Positions 22,352 through 24,477 of a stretch of 24,477 bases of DNA are shown here, in pieces. Position 1 is the stretch's first letter. Each line of letters opens with the position of its first letter. The translations under genes and the position numbers were made by a program. The stretch is taken from assembly GCA_035541265.1 (NCBI GenBank), contig DATKNQ010000123.1:1-24477 (forward strand), given 5' to 3'. The DNA comes from Bog-159 sp035541265 (GTDB taxonomy: Bacteria; Acidobacteriota; Terriglobia; Bryobacterales; Bryobacteraceae). The notes below the pieces were generated by a model that saw nothing but the letters and a program-made list of their open reading frames with translations, searched no databases and was not told the origin of the DNA.

Positions 22352-24477
22352 ATGACCCAACAGCCGCGTACGCGGACCGTCAACGTCGTCGTCGCCACGA
22401 CTGTAATGCTGTCCTTCATTTCGTTCTGGAGGGCGGCAGCTATCGTCTTGAGCGATCTGGCTTCGTCGGCGTACTACGTGGGTGGCATCGCCGAACAGGC
22501 TATCGGCAAAGCCGCGCCGTGGTTCATCCTGGCGATCATGCTGTTTTCTTACGCGGTGCGCGCCGTGTATATCGAAAGCTGCAGCATGTTTGTGCGCGGC
22601 GGCGTATACAAGGTCGTGCACGAGGCCATGGGCGGAACGCTGGCCAAGTTTTCCGTCTCTGCCCTGATGTTCGATTACGTGCTGACCGGCCCGATCAGCG
22701 GCGTCAGCGCCGGCCTGTATCTCGGCGGCTTGTTGAACGAGACGGGCGACTACTTGAAGCTTCCCGGCCTGCACGTCTATCCGCCTTACTTTGCGGCTGC
22801 GTTCGCGGCGGTTGTGACACTTTATTTCTGGCGCAAGAACATCATCGGCATCCACGAATCGAGCGAGAAAGCCCTGCGCATCATGCAGGTCACTACCGTC
22901 ATGGTGGTGATTCTGATTGTCTGGTGCCTGATCACCATCTTCAAGAACGGTTATCAGCCGGTGCCGCTTCCCACGCTGGCTAATTTGCATTTCAGCAGCG
23001 AGGCGCTCGGCTGGCTGAAAGGCACCGCCGCGCCCTCCATCACCGTGATTGCGGTTCTGGTTGGGCTGGGCCATTCGCTGCTCGCCATGAGCGGCGAGGA
23101 GAGCCTGGCGCAGGTGAATCGCGAAATCGCGCATCCCAAGCTGAAGAACCTGGAGCGCGCCGGCTTCGTGATCTTCATCTACAGCATGCTGTTCACGTCG
23201 CTGGTTTCGTTCTTCGCGGTGATGATCATCCCCGACCTGCAGCGGCAGAAGTTTCTCGACAACCTGATCGGCGGATTGTCGATGTTCCTGGTCGGGCCGA
23301 TGTCGCTGCGCCTGTTATTCCATGCCTTCGTCGTGCTGGTGGGAACCTTGATCCTGGCCGGCGCCGTGAACACCGCCATCATCGGCTCGAACGGCGTGCT
23401 CAACCGGGTGGCGGAGGATGGCGTGCTCCCGGACTGGTTCCGCCATCCGCATCATAAATTCGGCACCAGTTCGCGCATCATCAACGTCATCGTCATCCTG
23501 CAACTGGTCACGATCGTCATCAGCCGCGGCGATGTCTACATGCTGGGTGAAGCGTACGCCTTCGGCGTGGTCTGGAGTTTCGCCATGAAGGCCCTGTCAG
23601 TACTGGTGCTGCGATATAAGCAGCCCCAAGGGCGCGGCTGGAAGGTGCCTTTGAACTTCCGGGTGGGCGGCACCGAGCTCCCGGTAGGACTGATCCTCAT
23701 CACCATCACGCTGTTCTCGCTCGCCATCATCAACGTCCTGACGAAGAAAATAGCCACCATCTCCGGTGTGAGCTTCACCATCGCGTTCTTCATCGTCTTC
23801 GAGCTGTCGGAAATCTACAACCGCCGCCATGCGCCCGCGCACTGTTCGGAGATGGAGAAGTTTAACCTCGATACCAAAGAAGAGTTGACGGCGGACGCCA
23901 CCCACATCCGGCCTGGCTGCGTGATCGTGGCCGTCCGGAATCCCAATCACCTGCAGCATCTCCAGCGCGTGCTCGAGAAGACCGATACGCGCCGCATCGA
24001 TATCGTGGTCCTGTCCGTCCGCCAGGTGACGCAGGCCGGCTCGGGCGAGCACGCTCTGGATGTCGACCAGATATTTTCGGCAGATGAAACTGAGGTCTTC
24101 ACCAAGGTCGTGACTCTCGCCGAGAAGGCCGGCAAGCATGTCGAATTAATGGTCGTGCCCGGCGGCAATCCTTACGCCGCCGTAGTGCAGACTGCCCAGC
24201 GGTTGCAGGCCACACGCATCGTGATGGGATTGTCGCCCAAGATGAGTCCCGCCGAGCAGGGCGCTTTCGTGGGCCGCGAATGGGAGAATCTGCCCGAGCC
24301 ACGGCCTTCGCTTTCGCTCGAGATCGTCGTTCCGGACGAGGACGAATCCATCTTCTTCAACCTCGGCCCGCATCCGCCGCGGCTGTGGCCGCAGGATATC
24401 GACCTGCTGCATCAGCTTTGGCTGGACCTCACGGCCAAAGGCCCGGGCGCCAAGCTGCACCATCGCGACGTAGTGGG
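22352..24477 (+). CDS. APC-family permease with C-terminal USP-like cytoplasmic domain, partial (runs off right edge)
   Basis: From ATG 22352 the frame is open for 708 codons to the window end. The first ~490 residues are a polytopic transporter of the amino acid-polyamine-organocation type, with about twelve helices; characteristic stretches are LSDLASSAYYVGGIAEQAIG, GGVYKVVHEAMGG, FDYVLTGPISGVSAG and GHSLLAMSGEESLAQVNREI (the last on helix 6 and its following loop). After the last helix a soluble part begins (about residue 500) with IRPGCVIVAVRNPNHLQHL, VVTLAEKAGKHVELMVVPGGNP and RIVMGLSPK, resembling a universal-stress-type fold. Such tails are thought to be regulatory. Substrate is unknown. 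The C-terminus is missing, and no Shine-Dalgarno is visible. Confidence 0.85.
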   Translation, partial: MTQQPRTRTVNVVVATTVMLSFISFWRAAAIVLSDLASSAYYVGGIAEQAIGKAAPWFILAIMLFSYAVRAVYIESCSMFVRGGVYKVVHEAMGGTLAKFSVSALMFDYVLTGPISGVSAGLYLGGLLNETGDYLKLPGLHVYPPYFAAAFAAVVTLYFWRKNIIGIHESSEKALRIMQVTTVMVVILIVWCLITIFKNGYQPVPLPTLANLHFSSEALGWLKGTAAPSITVIAVLVGLGHSLLAMSGEESLAQVNREIAHPKLKNLERAGFVIFIYSMLFTSLVSFFAVMIIPDLQRQKFLDNLIGGLSMFLVGPMSLRLLFHAFVVLVGTLILAGAVNTAIIGSNGVLNRVAEDGVLPDWFRHPHHKFGTSSRIINVIVILQLVTIVISRGDVYMLGEAYAFGVVWSFAMKALSVLVLRYKQPQGRGWKVPLNFRVGGTELPVGLILITITLFSLAIINVLTKKIATISGVSFTIAFFIVFELSEIYNRRHAPAHCSEMEKFNLDTKEELTADATHIRPGCVIVAVRNPNHLQHLQRVLEKTDTRRIDIVVLSVRQVTQAGSGEHALDVDQIFSADETEVFTKVVTLAEKAGKHVELMVVPGGNPYAAVVQTAQRLQATRIVMGLSPKMSPAEQGAFVGREWENLPEPRPSLSLEIVVPDEDESIFFNLGPHPPRLWPQDIDLLHQLWLDLTAKGPGAKLHHRDVV

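Noticed and set aside
22346..23134. Minus-strand open frame of 262 codons over the permease
   Set aside because: Antisense to membrane helices of the permease; residues are mostly His, Gln, Asp and Arg as in reversed hydrophobic codons.

Overview
The window is high-GC, densely packed bacterial chromosome with no tRNA, rRNA, CRISPR array or insertion sequence that I can see. The gene content fits an Acidobacteriota genome, most likely of the Bryobacterales/Solibacter type. Supporting features are a secreted carboxypeptidase-regulatory-domain plus TPR protein, YfhO-like and TMTC-like membrane proteins, NIPSNAP and mannonate-dehydratase-like proteins with twin-arginine-type leaders, and DUF3047. 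The taxonomic placement is inference from gene style, not from a marker gene.

Layout. 1-1224 (minus) is the N-terminal 408 codons of a YfhO-family membrane protein that runs off the left edge. 1424-5410 (plus) is an overlapping set: circularly permuted ATP-grasp, alpha-E protein, transglutaminase-like protease with a polyglutamine tail, then a membrane-anchored lysozyme-like protein. This is the known ATP-grasp/alpha-E/transglutaminase predicted peptide-ligation cassette, without the proteasome-like Anbu peptidase that often accompanies it. 5414-8125 (minus) is ruvA-ruvB-folK-DUF4287/SRPBCC, probably one transcription unit. 8189-9166 (plus) is a membrane-anchored GT2 glycosyltransferase, followed by a secreted TPR protein and a small membrane YHS-domain protein. 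10747-13374 (minus) holds an outer-membrane beta-barrel and a TMTC-like GT-C/TPR protein. 13461-14120 (plus) is a cytoplasmic sulfite-oxidase-like molybdoenzyme. 14124-15996 (minus) is a NIPSNAP/mannonate-dehydratase-like pair with export signals.

The most interesting region is 16102-20955 (plus). Five tightly coupled genes encode a DUF3047 protein, an extended SDR, a PAP2 phosphatase/transferase, a GNAT-fold protein and a serine-palmitoyltransferase-like enzyme. SPT + GNAT + extended SDR is the same enzyme triad that makes ceramide in Caulobacter (Spt, bCerS, CerR). I therefore propose a compact sphingolipid operon in which the PAP2 protein may handle the lipid head group. Three of its five genes appear to start with TTG.

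The window ends with a CCA-adding-type nucleotidyltransferase (minus) and a divergent APC permease carrying a cytoplasmic USP-like tail, cut by the right edge. A second theme is promoter architecture: several genes lacking a Shine-Dalgarno have a -10 hexamer (often extended, TGnTAnnnT) only 7-12 nt before the start codon, suggesting leaderless or near-leaderless mRNAs.
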